From: Lysinibacillus agricola
GTDB taxonomy: Bacteria; Bacillota; Bacilli; Bacillales_A; Planococcaceae
Reading direction: 5' to 3'
Assembly (NCBI RefSeq): GCF_016638705.1
Contig: NZ_CP067341.1
Span: 2,793,501 to 2,857,500 of the forward strand
DNA length: 64,000 bases
Part shown: positions 45,788 through 54,518 of the stretch, one piece after another
Layout: every line of letters begins with the position of its first letter
How positions within the stretch are numbered: the stretch's first letter is position 1
Program-made: the position numbers and the translations under genes
Notes under the pieces: model-generated
The model's input: only the letters and a program-made list of their open reading frames with translations
What the model was told of the DNA's origin: nothing
The model's database searches: none

Positions 45788-46636
45788 ATGGCAATACGTA
45801 GCTTATTTAGTAAAAAGAATGAGGACGGACAGGAAAAGGGATTTCCAGAAGGACTTATGACAAAATGTCCAGAATGCCGTCACATTCAGTTAACAAAGGA
45901 ATTAGAAAAAAATCATAAAGTGTGTACAAAATGCGACCATCATTTCAAAATGACTGCACAGGAGCGCGTAGCATATCTCTTAGATGAAGGTTCATTTGTT
46001 TCAATGGATGATCATTTACAAACAAGTAATCCACTTAATTTCCCTGATTATGTAGAAAAAATTTCAGTGGCTAAACAACAAACGGGATTAAGCGAAGCTG
46101 TACTAACTGGGTTAGGTACTCTTAATGGGGAAGAAATTGTTGTAGCAATTATGGATTCTCATTTCCGTATGGGCTCAATGGGTTCCGTTGTAGGAGAAAA
46201 AATCACACGCGCCGTTGAAAAAGCTATTGAATTACGTGTACCGGTTATTATCTTTACTACTAGTGGTGGAGCGCGCATGCAAGAAGGTATTCTATCATTA
46301 ATGCAAATGGTAAAAACGAGTGCGGCATTAAAACATCATAGTGAAGAAGGACTATTGTTTATATCTATCATGACGCATCCTACATACGGTGGCGTTTCGG
46401 CAAGCTTTGCTTCTATTGGAGATATTAATATTGCTGAGCCACAAGCATTGATTGGCTTTGCTGGTCGCCGTGTAATAGAAGAAACATTAAGAGAAAAACT
46501 ACCAAATGATTTCCAAACGTCGGAATTTTTACTAGAGCATGGTCAGCTTGATGCAATTTTCCATCGAAAAGATTTACGAAATCAAGTAGCAATGCTTGTA
46601 AAAATGCATACGAGAGGTGGCGTGCAACATGACTAA
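45788..46636 (+). CDS. accD: Acetyl-CoA carboxylase carboxyltransferase, beta subunit
   Basis: The 282-aa product has an N-terminal zinc ribbon (CPECRHIQ and CTKCDHH, about residues 27-49) and the carboxyltransferase core ([48 protein letters not shown]). It is full length and apparently functional, with AGGAGG before the start. It forms malonyl-CoA with AccA and biotinylated AccB. It overlaps accA. The truncated dnaE and broken regulator upstream suggest an extra copy of the locus. Confidence 0.95.
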   Translation: MAIRSLFSKKNEDGQEKGFPEGLMTKCPECRHIQLTKELEKNHKVCTKCDHHFKMTAQERVAYLLDEGSFVSMDDHLQTSNPLNFPDYVEKISVAKQQTGLSEAVLTGLGTLNGEEIVVAIMDSHFRMGSMGSVVGEKITRAVEKAIELRVPVIIFTTSGGARMQEGILSLMQMVKTSAALKHHSEEGLLFISIMTHPTYGGVSASFASIGDINIAEPQALIGFAGRRVIEETLREKLPNDFQTSEFLLEHGQLDAIFHRKDLRNQVAMLVKMHTRGGVQHD

Positions 46637-47588
46637 AAAAAATTTAGCTTTTGAAGAACCAGTAATACAATTACGAGAAAAAATTGATGAATTAAAAACG
46701 ATTGCTACAGAGGCAGATGTAGATATGACAAGCGAAATCGAAAAGCTTGAAACACGTCTAACACAGCTAGAACAATCTATTTATGCCAATATGAAGCCAT
46801 GGGATCGTGTACAGGTTGCTAGACATCCAGAACGACCAACTACTTTACAATATATAGAAGCTATGTGTGAAAACTTTATTGAGTTACATGGAGATCGTAC
46901 ATTTGGTGATGATGCAGCTATTCTTGGAGGAATTGCTCTCTTTGAAGAACAGCCCGTAACAATTGTTGGACATCAACGCGGAAAATCAACTAAAGAAAAT
47001 ATTCGACGAAATTTTGGTATGCCACACCCTGAAGGATATCGTAAGGCATTACGCTTAATGAAGCAAGCTGAGAAATTTAAGCGCCCAATTATTTGTTTTA
47101 TTGATACAAAAGGAGCCTATCCGGGTAAGGCAGCCGAGGAACGCGGCCCAAGTGAAGCCATTGCTAGAACTCTCTCTGAAATGGCGATTCTAACAGTACC
47201 AGTTATTAGTATTGTTATTGGGGAAGGCGGAAGTGGGGGTGCCATTGCATTAGGGGTAGCTAATCGCGTCTTTATGTTAGAGAACTCAACGTATTCGGTT
47301 ATCTCGCCTGAAGGGGCTGCATCGATCTTATGGCGAGATGGTAGCCTAGGGAAGCAAGCTGCAGAAGCAATGCGTATAACAGCACCTGACTTAAAAGAGC
47401 TCGACGTTATTGATGGAATAATCCCTGAAATAACTGGTGGAGCACACCGCAATGTTGCGAAGCAAGCATCTTATATAAAAGAATGTATAAGCGTCACACT
47501 AAAAGCATTGAATTCTCTAAATGGCGAACAATTAATTGAAGATCGCTATGAGAAATTCAGAAAGATTGGACAATATACAGAAGTTTAA
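46629..47588 (+). CDS. accA: Acetyl-CoA carboxylase carboxyltransferase, alpha subunit
   Basis: The 319-aa product is of normal length, with an N-terminal coiled coil ([20 protein letters not shown]), [51 protein letters not shown] and [11 protein letters not shown]. The ATG at 46629 overlaps the accD stop by 8 bp, which indicates coupled synthesis in a 1:1 complex. pfkA, which follows accA in B. subtilis, is not present; a small membrane-protein gene and repeats follow instead. Confidence 0.95.
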   Translation: MTKKNLAFEEPVIQLREKIDELKTIATEADVDMTSEIEKLETRLTQLEQSIYANMKPWDRVQVARHPERPTTLQYIEAMCENFIELHGDRTFGDDAAILGGIALFEEQPVTIVGHQRGKSTKENIRRNFGMPHPEGYRKALRLMKQAEKFKRPIICFIDTKGAYPGKAAEERGPSEAIARTLSEMAILTVPVISIVIGEGGSGGAIALGVANRVFMLENSTYSVISPEGAASILWRDGSLGKQAAEAMRITAPDLKELDVIDGIIPEITGGAHRNVAKQASYIKECISVTLKALNSLNGEQLIEDRYEKFRKIGQYTEV

Positions 47589-47793
47589 ATTCATTTTTAG
47601 GTTATTGGACATGTGAATTTGTTCGTAAAGAGATAAAAAATGTTTCTTAAATAAAGGCTGTTTTCGTAAAGTTTGTTGCTTCTGCAAACTAAATGGTTTT
47701 GCGGAAAGGCATTTTCATTTCCCCTTATATTAGTACACAAGATTTCTAATTTTCTTTAAATGGAAGTGTTATAATTTGTAAAAGCAGAAGGGG

Positions 47794-48111
47794 ATGATAT
47801 CCAGGATGATATTTTTTCTAATTCTATTATCTATATTTTGTATAATAACGGCTTTTAGTCTTGCTTATAAACGTTCTTGGCAAGCTAAGATTATTATATG
47901 GGGACTGTTCTCTGTACTACTTTTTTCCCCTATAATCAGCTTTTTCCTTATAAGAATAACTCAGTATGTAACACAAGATTCGTGGTCAGGTTTACTTGGT
48001 GTGTATGCTTTTCCGCTTCTTGAAATAATTTCAATCCTTATGATTATTATTGGTTGTATAGGCTTTATAAAGAAAAAGGTAACTAAAAAATTAGAACACC
48101 GTGAAAATTAG
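47794..48111 (+). CDS. Small hypothetical membrane protein
   Basis: The 105-aa (or 101-aa, from the ATG at 47806) product has three hydrophobic segments: IFFLILLSIFCIITAFSLAY, IIIWGLFSVLLFSPIISFFLI and FPLLEIISILMIIIGCIGFI, with a basic C terminus. The ribosome site (GAAGGGG) is moderate. The gene is enclosed by a loose inverted repeat AAATAAAGGCTGTTTTC (47650) and GAAAACAGCCTAAATAA (48175). Function unknown. Confidence 0.55.
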   Translation: MISRMIFFLILLSIFCIITAFSLAYKRSWQAKIIIWGLFSVLLFSPIISFFLIRITQYVTQDSWSGLLGVYAFPLLEIISILMIIIGCIGFIKKKVTKKLEHREN

Positions 48112-48216
48112 TTTAAACTCTTTCTTTAAATATTTACTTAAATCAATATTATTTGTTTTAGCAACAATCTTTGAGAAAACAGCCTAAATAAATTAATATC
48201 CTAATGATGGAAGAAA

Positions 48217-48296
48217 AAAGAGTTGTAGTTTGTAAAAAAGATTGATCATTTATAATAAAGTTCGATTATTTGTAATATAGTTTGATAAAAATAACT
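48217..48296 (+). repeat. Four-unit 20-bp repeat array
   Basis: AAAGAGTTGTAGTTTGTAAA, AAAGATTGATCATTTATAAT, AAAGTTCGATTATTTGTAAT and ATAGTTTGATAAAAATAACT follow each other without gaps. The 20-bp period and AAAGTT-GAT-nnTTTnTAAA pattern are those of the array at 44174-44253, in the same orientation. No TGT terminus precedes it. Confidence 0.7.
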
Positions 48297-48309
48297 TCGC
48301 ATTTAAATA

Positions 48310-48354
48310 AAACCCACGCATTTTGATCAAACTTTTTTCAAAATGCGTGGGTTT
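48310..48354. terminator. Hairpin with a transposon-site sequence in its loop
   Basis: AAACCCACGCATTTTGA pairs perfectly with TCAAAATGCGTGGGTTT. The loop together with the stem base spells GATCAAACTTTTTTC, the inverted form of the array unit. The hairpin at 36503-36546 has the same design, and in both places a further site lies 66 bp downstream. Confidence 0.7.
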
Positions 48355-48381
48355 CTTCTATTATAAAATCAACGATTGCAA

Positions 48382-48415
48382 CAAACTTTTAATCAAACTT
48401 TATTCCAAACCAACA
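48382..48415 (-). repeat. Transposon-end-like sequence with TGT terminus, right orientation
   Basis: Read on the minus strand from 48415: TGTTGGTTTGGAAT and then AAAGTTTGATTAAAAGTTTG. Terminus, spacing (14 bp) and unit match the left-oriented end at 44160, so 44160-48415 has inverted termini TGT...ACA. No matching target duplication was found. Confidence 0.6.
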
Positions 48416-48503
48416 CTTTTGTGTCTTATTAATTTGCTTTAAGTGACCATTTACACAGAGTAATTTAAACTTTATGAGTTTTCATCTGTCCATAAAAATA
48501 AAA

Positions 48504-48628
48504 TGTCTAAAAGTTCTTGTCTTCATAAAAAATAAAGTGTCTAAAAGTTCTTGTCCAAAGAATCAAAATGCTTTAAAATCCTCGTGCAAAGAAGGTGGGT
48601 TTGTGGCAGTGTCTAAAAGTTCTTGTCC
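48504..48628. repeat. Direct repeats of TGTCTAAAAGTTCTTGTC
   Basis: Three near-identical copies (48504, 48538, 48610) and one degenerate copy (48569), at intervals of 34, 31 and 41 bp. A looser inverted relative (GGTCAAGAATTGTCCAGACA) lies at 53477-53496. Probably binding sites at a mobile-element end. No CRISPR-like regular spacing. Confidence 0.65.
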
Positions 48629-48662
48629 ATATACAGATATTATGGGAAGTTGACGTATACAA

Positions 48663-48832
<170 letters not shown>

Positions 48833-48870
48833 TTCCTCATAGGATTCACTCAAATGTTTCTACTATAAAA

Positions 48871-48925
48871 AAATAAAAAGAATCCATAAAAAACATGATT
48901 AAAATGGATTCTTTTTATTTTTTTA
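48871..48925. terminator. Bidirectional terminator-like hairpin
   Basis: AAATAAAAAGAATCCAT pairs with ATGGATTCTTTTTATTT. It lies 40 bp after the previous hairpin, in a gene-free stretch of about 1 kb (48112-49169) otherwise holding only the repeats described. Confidence 0.6.
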
Positions 48926-49169
48926 TTTTATATCGAAATTTTCTTGGACGTTTCTCACTTAATTACAATAATAATTAGATGTTTTTTCATACTTATTTTA
49001 CCATTTTATTTCAGATTAGTTTTGGATAACAAATATTTATATGTAGAAATACTGTTTTTATTACTAAATTTCCACTTCCTAAATTCTTTTCATCCTGAAA
49101 TTTAAAACTATTTTCCATGATTTTTTAACTTAACTATTGTATTGTATCTTTAAAATAATAATTTGATAG

Positions 49170-50110
49170 TCACTGTAAATTCCAAGCTTGCGAATTAAAA
49201 CAGTAAAAGAGTTTGTTGTTCCACTTCTTCAGTTTTATCACAACTTCTTCTGCATGATATGGATTCACATAGAAAATACAATCCTCTATGTTCGATGATT
49301 CATCCATGATTAAATTTCCGTTATCCACTTGTTTCTTTAAAGCCAAAAAGACATCCATATAAATATAAGGTCTCTTCATTACACCTATAGAAAATCTTTT
49401 ATCAAAACCAAAATCATCAGCCATAATATGACTAATCGCCACCGCACTATGCTGACCATTCAATACAAGCGAATATGCTATATCATTGAATGTCGCACCA
49501 TAGCTGAGTTGTGCTTTTACTGTGTCAATTAGTTTGGCGTCCTTCTCCCTTTTTTCTTGCAACAATCTTTCAATGCGTTCATTTTCCTGTTGTTGTCTTT
49601 TATACTCAGCATCGCGTGAGCCTTTCTCTCAGCTTCCAACATATCATCAATCTTCTTCTTTTCTTTAAGTAATTCTTCAATTTGTCTTCTTGTTTCCTGA
49701 CGCTTTTCAAGTTCAACTTCACGCTGAATTTTTCGTTGCTATTCCTCTAATGCTTCTATTTGTTTTTCAAAATGTTTATTTACCCTATTTATTTGTCTAT
49801 CTAAAAACGGAACATTCATTTCGATATGTTTTTTAATGCTTTCAGAAACTACTGTTTTATCAGGGAGTCTTTCATAGTATTCATAGTAGTACTCGTTATT
49901 CCCTGTTTTCCATAAGAGTTCATCTAATTCATTTATAACTCCATCTATTTCATTCACTTCAATATTTAAAAATGCACTCAAGTGATCCTTTCCATATTGA
50001 ATCTTTTTATGAGTTATCTGATGTTCAATTGTAAACATGTATCGTAACCGTCGACCACAAGCACATCGTCCTCCTAGATTACCTGGACTTATTTTACCTT
50101 TTAAACTCAG
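49170..50110 (-). pseudogene. Coiled-coil protein gene, broken by a stop and a frameshift
   Basis: Three frames join into one protein of about 310 residues. The 5' part opens without a start codon at SPGNLGGRCACGRRLRY (a CxC-type metal-ribbon end) and runs through MFTIEHQITHKKIQYGKDHL to EALEE, where TAG at about 49741 stops it. The same frame continues in an Arg/Glu/Lys coiled coil (QREVELEKRQETRRQIEEL) to about 49610, where a frameshift leads to QQQENERIERLLQEKREKDAKLI and the C-terminal domain ending AWNLQ. No known family was recognised. It appears as a degraded accessory gene. Confidence 0.65.
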
Positions 50111-50320
50111 ACAAATTAGAATTATCTATGTTAATCCTATATCAATTATACTTTTAGGCTAATTTATCAAATTAATCTTGTCTAATTTAGAGACTATCAA
50201 ATTTGTCTAACTTAATTAATTATAATTATTGTAGATTTGATTTCTTTTCAATAAAAAGTGTCTGACTTCTATTATAATATTTTCATCGGTATATTATTTA
50301 AAAATCCTAAATTGCAATTA

Positions 50321-51703
50321 CAAGTTGAACACTTTTTTTAAAAAACACCCCAGAGGTTCCTTTGTCTTCTGTTTGTCGGTCGGCGTAGTCCGTTCAACCT
50401 GTGTTGGCTAGATCTGCAAGGCGGTTTCCCTTGTGGATCTAGCCAGTACAGGTTAGGATCTGTAGCTGACTGATGAACAGGAGACTTTTCTGTTTGGAGG
50501 GAGGCTCAGGGGTGCGGGGTGTCCCCGCGGTCTTAAGAGACGAGTTTCTGAAGTTCCTCTTCAAACAGTTCATTTGGTGTCTTGTAGGCAAAGATTTTTC
50601 TTGGTAGGTTGTTCATTGCCCTCTCAATCATACGAATTTGCGTCCGGCTATAATCCTCAATCGCATGTCCTTTAGGGATGAAACGACGGATGATTCCGTT
50701 GTGGTTTTCATTTGTTCCACGTTCCCACGAAGAGTATGGATGAGTGAAATAGATATTTATCCTATCACCAAACATTTCTGACAACCTAGCGAATTCAGAA
50801 CCATTATCTGCGGTGATTGATTTAAAGACCGCAGATGTGTATTCACCGAATTCTTCGAGGACTGAAGAGAGTGCGTAGTTAACTGAGTCGGCATCTTTCC
50901 CGTCCATCTTTACGATGAATTCACGACGCGTTTTGCGTTCAATCAAAGTTAATAGTACATCATCTTCTTTTATCCTTGCGCCCTACGACGGAGTCAATTT
51001 CAAAAATGACCGAATTCTTCACGAGATTCAACGCTATCAGGACGTTCTTCAATACTTTTACCGAGAACTGTCTTATTTGGGCGTTGCGTTTTTCTTAACC
51101 TTTTTGGTATTTCGACGTACCTTTAAGAGAAGGTCACTGTTTCGAGTTTTTCAGAAGACCCAGCTCGATATAATGATAAAGGGTCTTTGTTGAGATCATT
51201 TCATCCGGAGAAAAACAACCCTTTGAGCTTCGCAAGACCAACAATCGCATCTGGAGATAGGGTCCTTGTGCGATCAAGTAATAGTTCGTCAACAAATGCC
51301 AAGAATGCCTTCACACGCCCAAACTTCAACGGTTTACGAGAACGAGCCACATTTCGATCTGTTACAGCTTGACCTGTTTCAGCAAGATATTGCGTTGTGT
51401 AGATATGTTTTCCATTGATTTTTTTTACTTGAGTGGTCGTGCCACGAGCAAGTTCATTGTAGATTGTCCCGCGCGAAACCTTGAGTTTTCGCGCAAGTTC
51501 GCTCTTATTTGTAATTCCGGCATTCAAATAGCCTTGAAGTTCTCCACGTTGAAACTGTGTAAGGCGTGGTTTCTTATTCGTTATTTTTATGTTATTCTGT
51601 TCTAGCATCGTATTCGAAATCCCTTCTTATTGATTGGTGTAGGAACCTCAATAATACACGATTTCGCGTACGATGTTTTTATTTTTCTAAAGTGTTCAAC
51701 TTG
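50321..51703 (-). mobile_element. IS30-family insertion sequence
   Basis: The terminal inverted repeats are CAAGTTGAACACTTT (50321-50335) and AAAGTGTTCAACTTG (51689-51703), a perfect 15-bp match. The 1,383-bp element contains one transposase gene on the minus strand, which is disrupted. Flanking bases (TTA and ATT) do not give an obvious target duplication. Confidence 0.85.
50533..51608 (-). pseudogene. IS30-family transposase, frameshifted
   Basis: The N-terminal part (51608-51201) has the IS30 helix-turn-helix TQFQRGELQGYLNAGITNKSELARKLKVSRGTIYNEL and TLSPDAIVGL. The C-terminal part (50946-50533) has the DDE core: KSITADNGSEF, YFTHPYSSWERGTNENHNGIIRRFIPKG. The connecting 250 bp, with the first catalytic Asp, are in shifted frames. 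A healthy copy would be about 355 aa, so at least one indel is needed. Confidence 0.85.
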
Positions 51704-52196
51704 ATTCTACTATTCGCCATTATTTAAAAATGTAAATCTTTTCGAATAATATTTAAAAACTAATTTTAGTTATACCTCCTACTGTTTAATCTAGTGCTCC
51801 TAAAAAATACATCTACTTATATAAAGGAACATATGTATCGTAGTTTACTCGAACCTCGTTTAAATACCCCATTACAAATAGTAATTTTAATATGAGCAAA
51901 ATGCTTCCTGTAAAAAAGAATATATTTGCTATTGAATTTCTGTTCAATTTTTTATCCCCCAACCAATAATTACGTTTTATTAGGAATTAGTAAACAATAT
52001 CATCTGTTACCTTCATTTTAATATATTCATTCTATTTATTAAACAAATTATGGAAATGTCTCACGGAAAAATAACCTTATGGATAGGCTATTTTTATTTT
52101 TTTAAAATAAAGAACTGAGAGCCGTTCAAAGGCTTTTTTTTGTGAAGAATTATGTTAATAAACGTGCAAAAATGGGTATTTAAAAGATTGAGTGGT
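51704..52196. other. Non-coding gap with two terminator-like hairpins
   Basis: AT-rich, with AAAATAACC...GGCTATTTTTATTTTTTT at about 52069-52103 and GAGCCGTTCAAAGGCTTTTTTTT at about 52118-52142. No coding sequence was recognised. Confidence 0.45.
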
Positions 52197-52241
52197 TTGA
52201 CAAAAGTAACAACCTGTGGTTAAAATCAAGTTGTTACTTTT
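52197..52241 (+). promoter_or_regulatory. Promoter overlapped by a 12-bp inverted repeat
   Basis: TTGACA (52197), an 18-bp spacer and TAAAAT (52221) form a good vegetative promoter. AAAAGTAACAAC (52202) and GTTGTTACTTTT (52230) form a perfect inverted repeat that covers the spacer and the region past the -10, a strong candidate operator for the lipoprotein gene 85 bp downstream. Confidence 0.65.
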
Positions 52242-52326
52242 GGTAGTAGAGTAAAAAATTTTTAATAAAGGGTTTCTTAGAAAGTCGCTAAAACTCTAAG
52301 TTTTCAAACTAGGGAGATGAAAAAAG

Positions 52327-53238
52327 ATGAAATTAAAATCTGTAGGACTCACTTTAGGGTTAGCTATTTCGTTACTTTTAACAGGCTGTGGAGATGGAGA
52401 TAGCAAAAAAGACAATGGCAATTCAATAGGAACTACGCCAAGCATAGGGGAGCAAGTGGACTATAAGATTATAGGAATTGAACCAGGAGCTGGGTTGACT
52501 GGTCTGTGGAAAAATACTATAGAGAAATATGAAAACTTAAAAGGCTGGGAGCTTGAACAAAGTTCTACACCTGGGATGTTAGGTTCATTAGAGCAGGCTA
52601 TTCGAAATGAAGATCCAATTATTATTACCGGATGGACACCACATTGGATGTTTTCATCTTATGATTTGAAATTTTTAGAAGATCCTCAAGGGACATTAGG
52701 TGGATCGGAAAATATCAATACACTTGCGCGTAAGGGCTTGGAAAAAGACTTACCGGATGCGTATACAATTTTGGATAGATTTTATTGGGAACCAGAAGAT
52801 ATGGAAGCTGTAATGTTTGAAGCACAAACGAGTTCATTTGAAGATGCAGCAGACAAATGGATAGAAGAAAACCAAGACAAAGTAAATGAGTGGACAAAAG
52901 ATACGAAAAAAGTAAGCGGAAAAGAAATTGAATTAGCTTCAACACCTTGGGATTCAGAAAGAGCTTCGAGTAGTGTATTACAGGCTGTATTTGAAGAACT
53001 CGGATACATTGTCACAATCACACCTGTAGATCCTGCAATTATGTTTCAAGCTATCGCTACAGGCGTAGCTGATGCAACAGTAGCTGCTTGGTTACCAACA
53101 ACACATAGCTCTTTTTATGAAAAATATAAGGATGACTTAGTTGATTTAGGTGAGAACTTAAAAGGTACAAAAAATGGATTTGTAGTTCCTGCATATATGG
53201 ACATTGACTCAATTGAGGATTTACAGCCTAAGAAGTAA
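52327..53238 (+). CDS. Glycine-betaine/proline-type (OpuAC) substrate-binding lipoprotein
   Basis: The 303-aa product has a lipoprotein signal with lipobox LLTGC (Cys about residue 22), a Ser/Lys/Asn/Gly-rich linker, and an OpuAC domain with tryptophans of the type that form the quaternary-amine cage (TGLWKNTIEKYENLKGWEL, ITGWTPHWMF, ATVAAWLPTTHSSFYE). It is anchored to the outer face of the membrane and would deliver betaine-like solutes to an ABC importer. No permease or ATPase gene is next to it, so it is an orphan here. Confidence 0.9.
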   Translation: MKLKSVGLTLGLAISLLLTGCGDGDSKKDNGNSIGTTPSIGEQVDYKIIGIEPGAGLTGLWKNTIEKYENLKGWELEQSSTPGMLGSLEQAIRNEDPIIITGWTPHWMFSSYDLKFLEDPQGTLGGSENINTLARKGLEKDLPDAYTILDRFYWEPEDMEAVMFEAQTSSFEDAADKWIEENQDKVNEWTKDTKKVSGKEIELASTPWDSERASSSVLQAVFEELGYIVTITPVDPAIMFQAIATGVADATVAAWLPTTHSSFYEKYKDDLVDLGENLKGTKNGFVVPAYMDIDSIEDLQPKK

Positions 53239-53298
53239 TAAAAAGTTAACTACTGAATAATTTTGACCTTCAAACAGCCTTTCACATATTTAGCCCTA

Positions 53299-53336
53299 AA
53301 AATGCCTCGATGTTTATCTTATCGAGGCATTTTCAC
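53299..53336 (+). terminator. Terminator after the lipoprotein gene
   Basis: AAATGCCTCGAT pairs with ATCGAGGCATTT around a 9-nt loop, about 60 bp after the stop codon. Confidence 0.8.
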
Positions 53337-53564
53337 TTTTAAAGATACTTTAACATATGTTTATTTTTAATAGAATCTTTTGTTACAACAGCTATTGTAA
53401 AAGGTCGGCCAATAAAACGTTAAGTGTTTCTTTATGATATAACTCACATAAACACATATTTTCAAAAAAATAAAATGGTCAAGAATTGTCCAGACACTTT
53501 TTTGAATTGTACTCTTTCGTCTTTTTAAACGGATGATATTTCAAGAATTTAATAAAACCATAAG

Positions 53565-53606
53565 AAAATGCCCTTAAATATTTTGAACTTTAGGGCATTT
53601 TTCTTT
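53565..53606. terminator. Hairpin, likely terminator
   Basis: AAAATGCCCT pairs with AGGGCATTTT, with T-rich flanks. It lies just downstream of the minus-strand SH3-like remnant and could have served it. Confidence 0.65.
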
Positions 53607-53634
53607 ATTTAACTATTATATTTATATTTGATTA

Positions 53635-53790
53635 TCAATCGATACGTTTTAGCTTTTGAATTTTTGATTCCTCTATCCAACCATTTAAACAGCTATTATC
53701 TATTTCTACCTGCACTTTTACCCACTTGTTTTGTCCTTCTAGTACCTCAACTATAGTATTTTTAGAAATTTCAGTTCCATGATCAGGTCT
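53635..53790 (-). pseudogene. C-terminal remnant of an SH3-like-domain gene
   Basis: The minus strand reads SKNTIVEVLEGQNKWVKVQVE, NSCLNGWIEESKIQKLKRID and a stop. The V-L-E-x-x-x-x-W-x-K-V...G-W-I pattern is that of bacterial SH3 domains found in exported or wall-binding proteins. Only about 50 residues remain, with no start. The assignment is by pattern only. Confidence 0.4.
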
Positions 53791-54101
53791 TTATTGTCTG
53801 TTTGTTCCTGTTCTTATATAACTTCCCTTACATATCACACCTAAATCATAAGCCAAATAATGATTTAGATTTTCGATAATTTTTTTGTATTTCTGGAATT
53901 GTGGAATGTTCAGTTATACTAGATTGAATCTTATTAATTGTCTTTGTACTATAGAAACATTGAAAAAACTGTATACTTCAATAGAATATTTAACACGAAT
54001 CATACATATTTTGATTATAGTACTTCATGTAATTATCCTAAGGAATGATGGAAATATAAGAGAATTCGTTTTTTATCGCAAAAATTATCTATAAAGATTG
54101 G

Positions 54102-54377
54102 ATGATGATAGTTATTGATAAATCGCTTCTTGCTATGGTTATTTTACGCGTATTGTCTGGAAGTATTGAGGTAAGTGCTGGATTGTTGATGCTAAAGTTA
54201 AATAGTTTAGAAAAAGCATTCTATATTAATACAATGCTTGCTTTAGTTGGTCCAACAGTTTTAATCGTAACGACGGCAATTGCATTATTCGGACTAGCTG
54301 ATAAAATTTCTGTGCCGAGAATGATTTGCCTATTTACAGGAATTACGCTTATTTTTGTTAGCGTAAATGTTAAGTGA
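54102..54377 (+). CDS. YqhV-family small membrane protein (DUF2619)
   Basis: The 91-aa product has three hydrophobic segments, the opening LLAMVILRVLSGSIEVSAGLLML and the conserved NTMLALVGPTVLIVTTAIALFGLADK. This matches the YqhV family, which in B. subtilis lies beside the spoIIIA operon. Here it stands alone, away from sporulation genes. Function unknown. Confidence 0.8.
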   Translation: MMIVIDKSLLAMVILRVLSGSIEVSAGLLMLKLNSLEKAFYINTMLALVGPTVLIVTTAIALFGLADKISVPRMICLFTGITLIFVSVNVK

Positions 54378-54518
54378 TAATAATGTTGCTAAAAAAGCTT
54401 CTCATTTGGATTAATAGTAATTTGAACTGATAAAAATAGAAAATCTCTCCTTGAGAATATGGTCAAATTGATTTTACGCTTTTCGTAACATTGGAATTTT
54501 CAAATAAAACAAATGATA

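Noticed and set aside
45788..47588. Carboxylase of another acyl-CoA instead of AccDA
   Set aside because: The zinc ribbon, the split alpha/beta genes and the overlapping order match acetyl-CoA carboxylase closely.
44160..48415. Target-site duplication for the Tn7-like unit
   Set aside because: Flanking bases TCAAC and CTTTT do not match, so a simple insertion is not shown; the ends may belong to different elements.
48504..48628. TGTCTAAAAG repeats as CRISPR
   Set aside because: Only three or four copies, uneven spacing, spacer-sized gaps too short and no cas genes.
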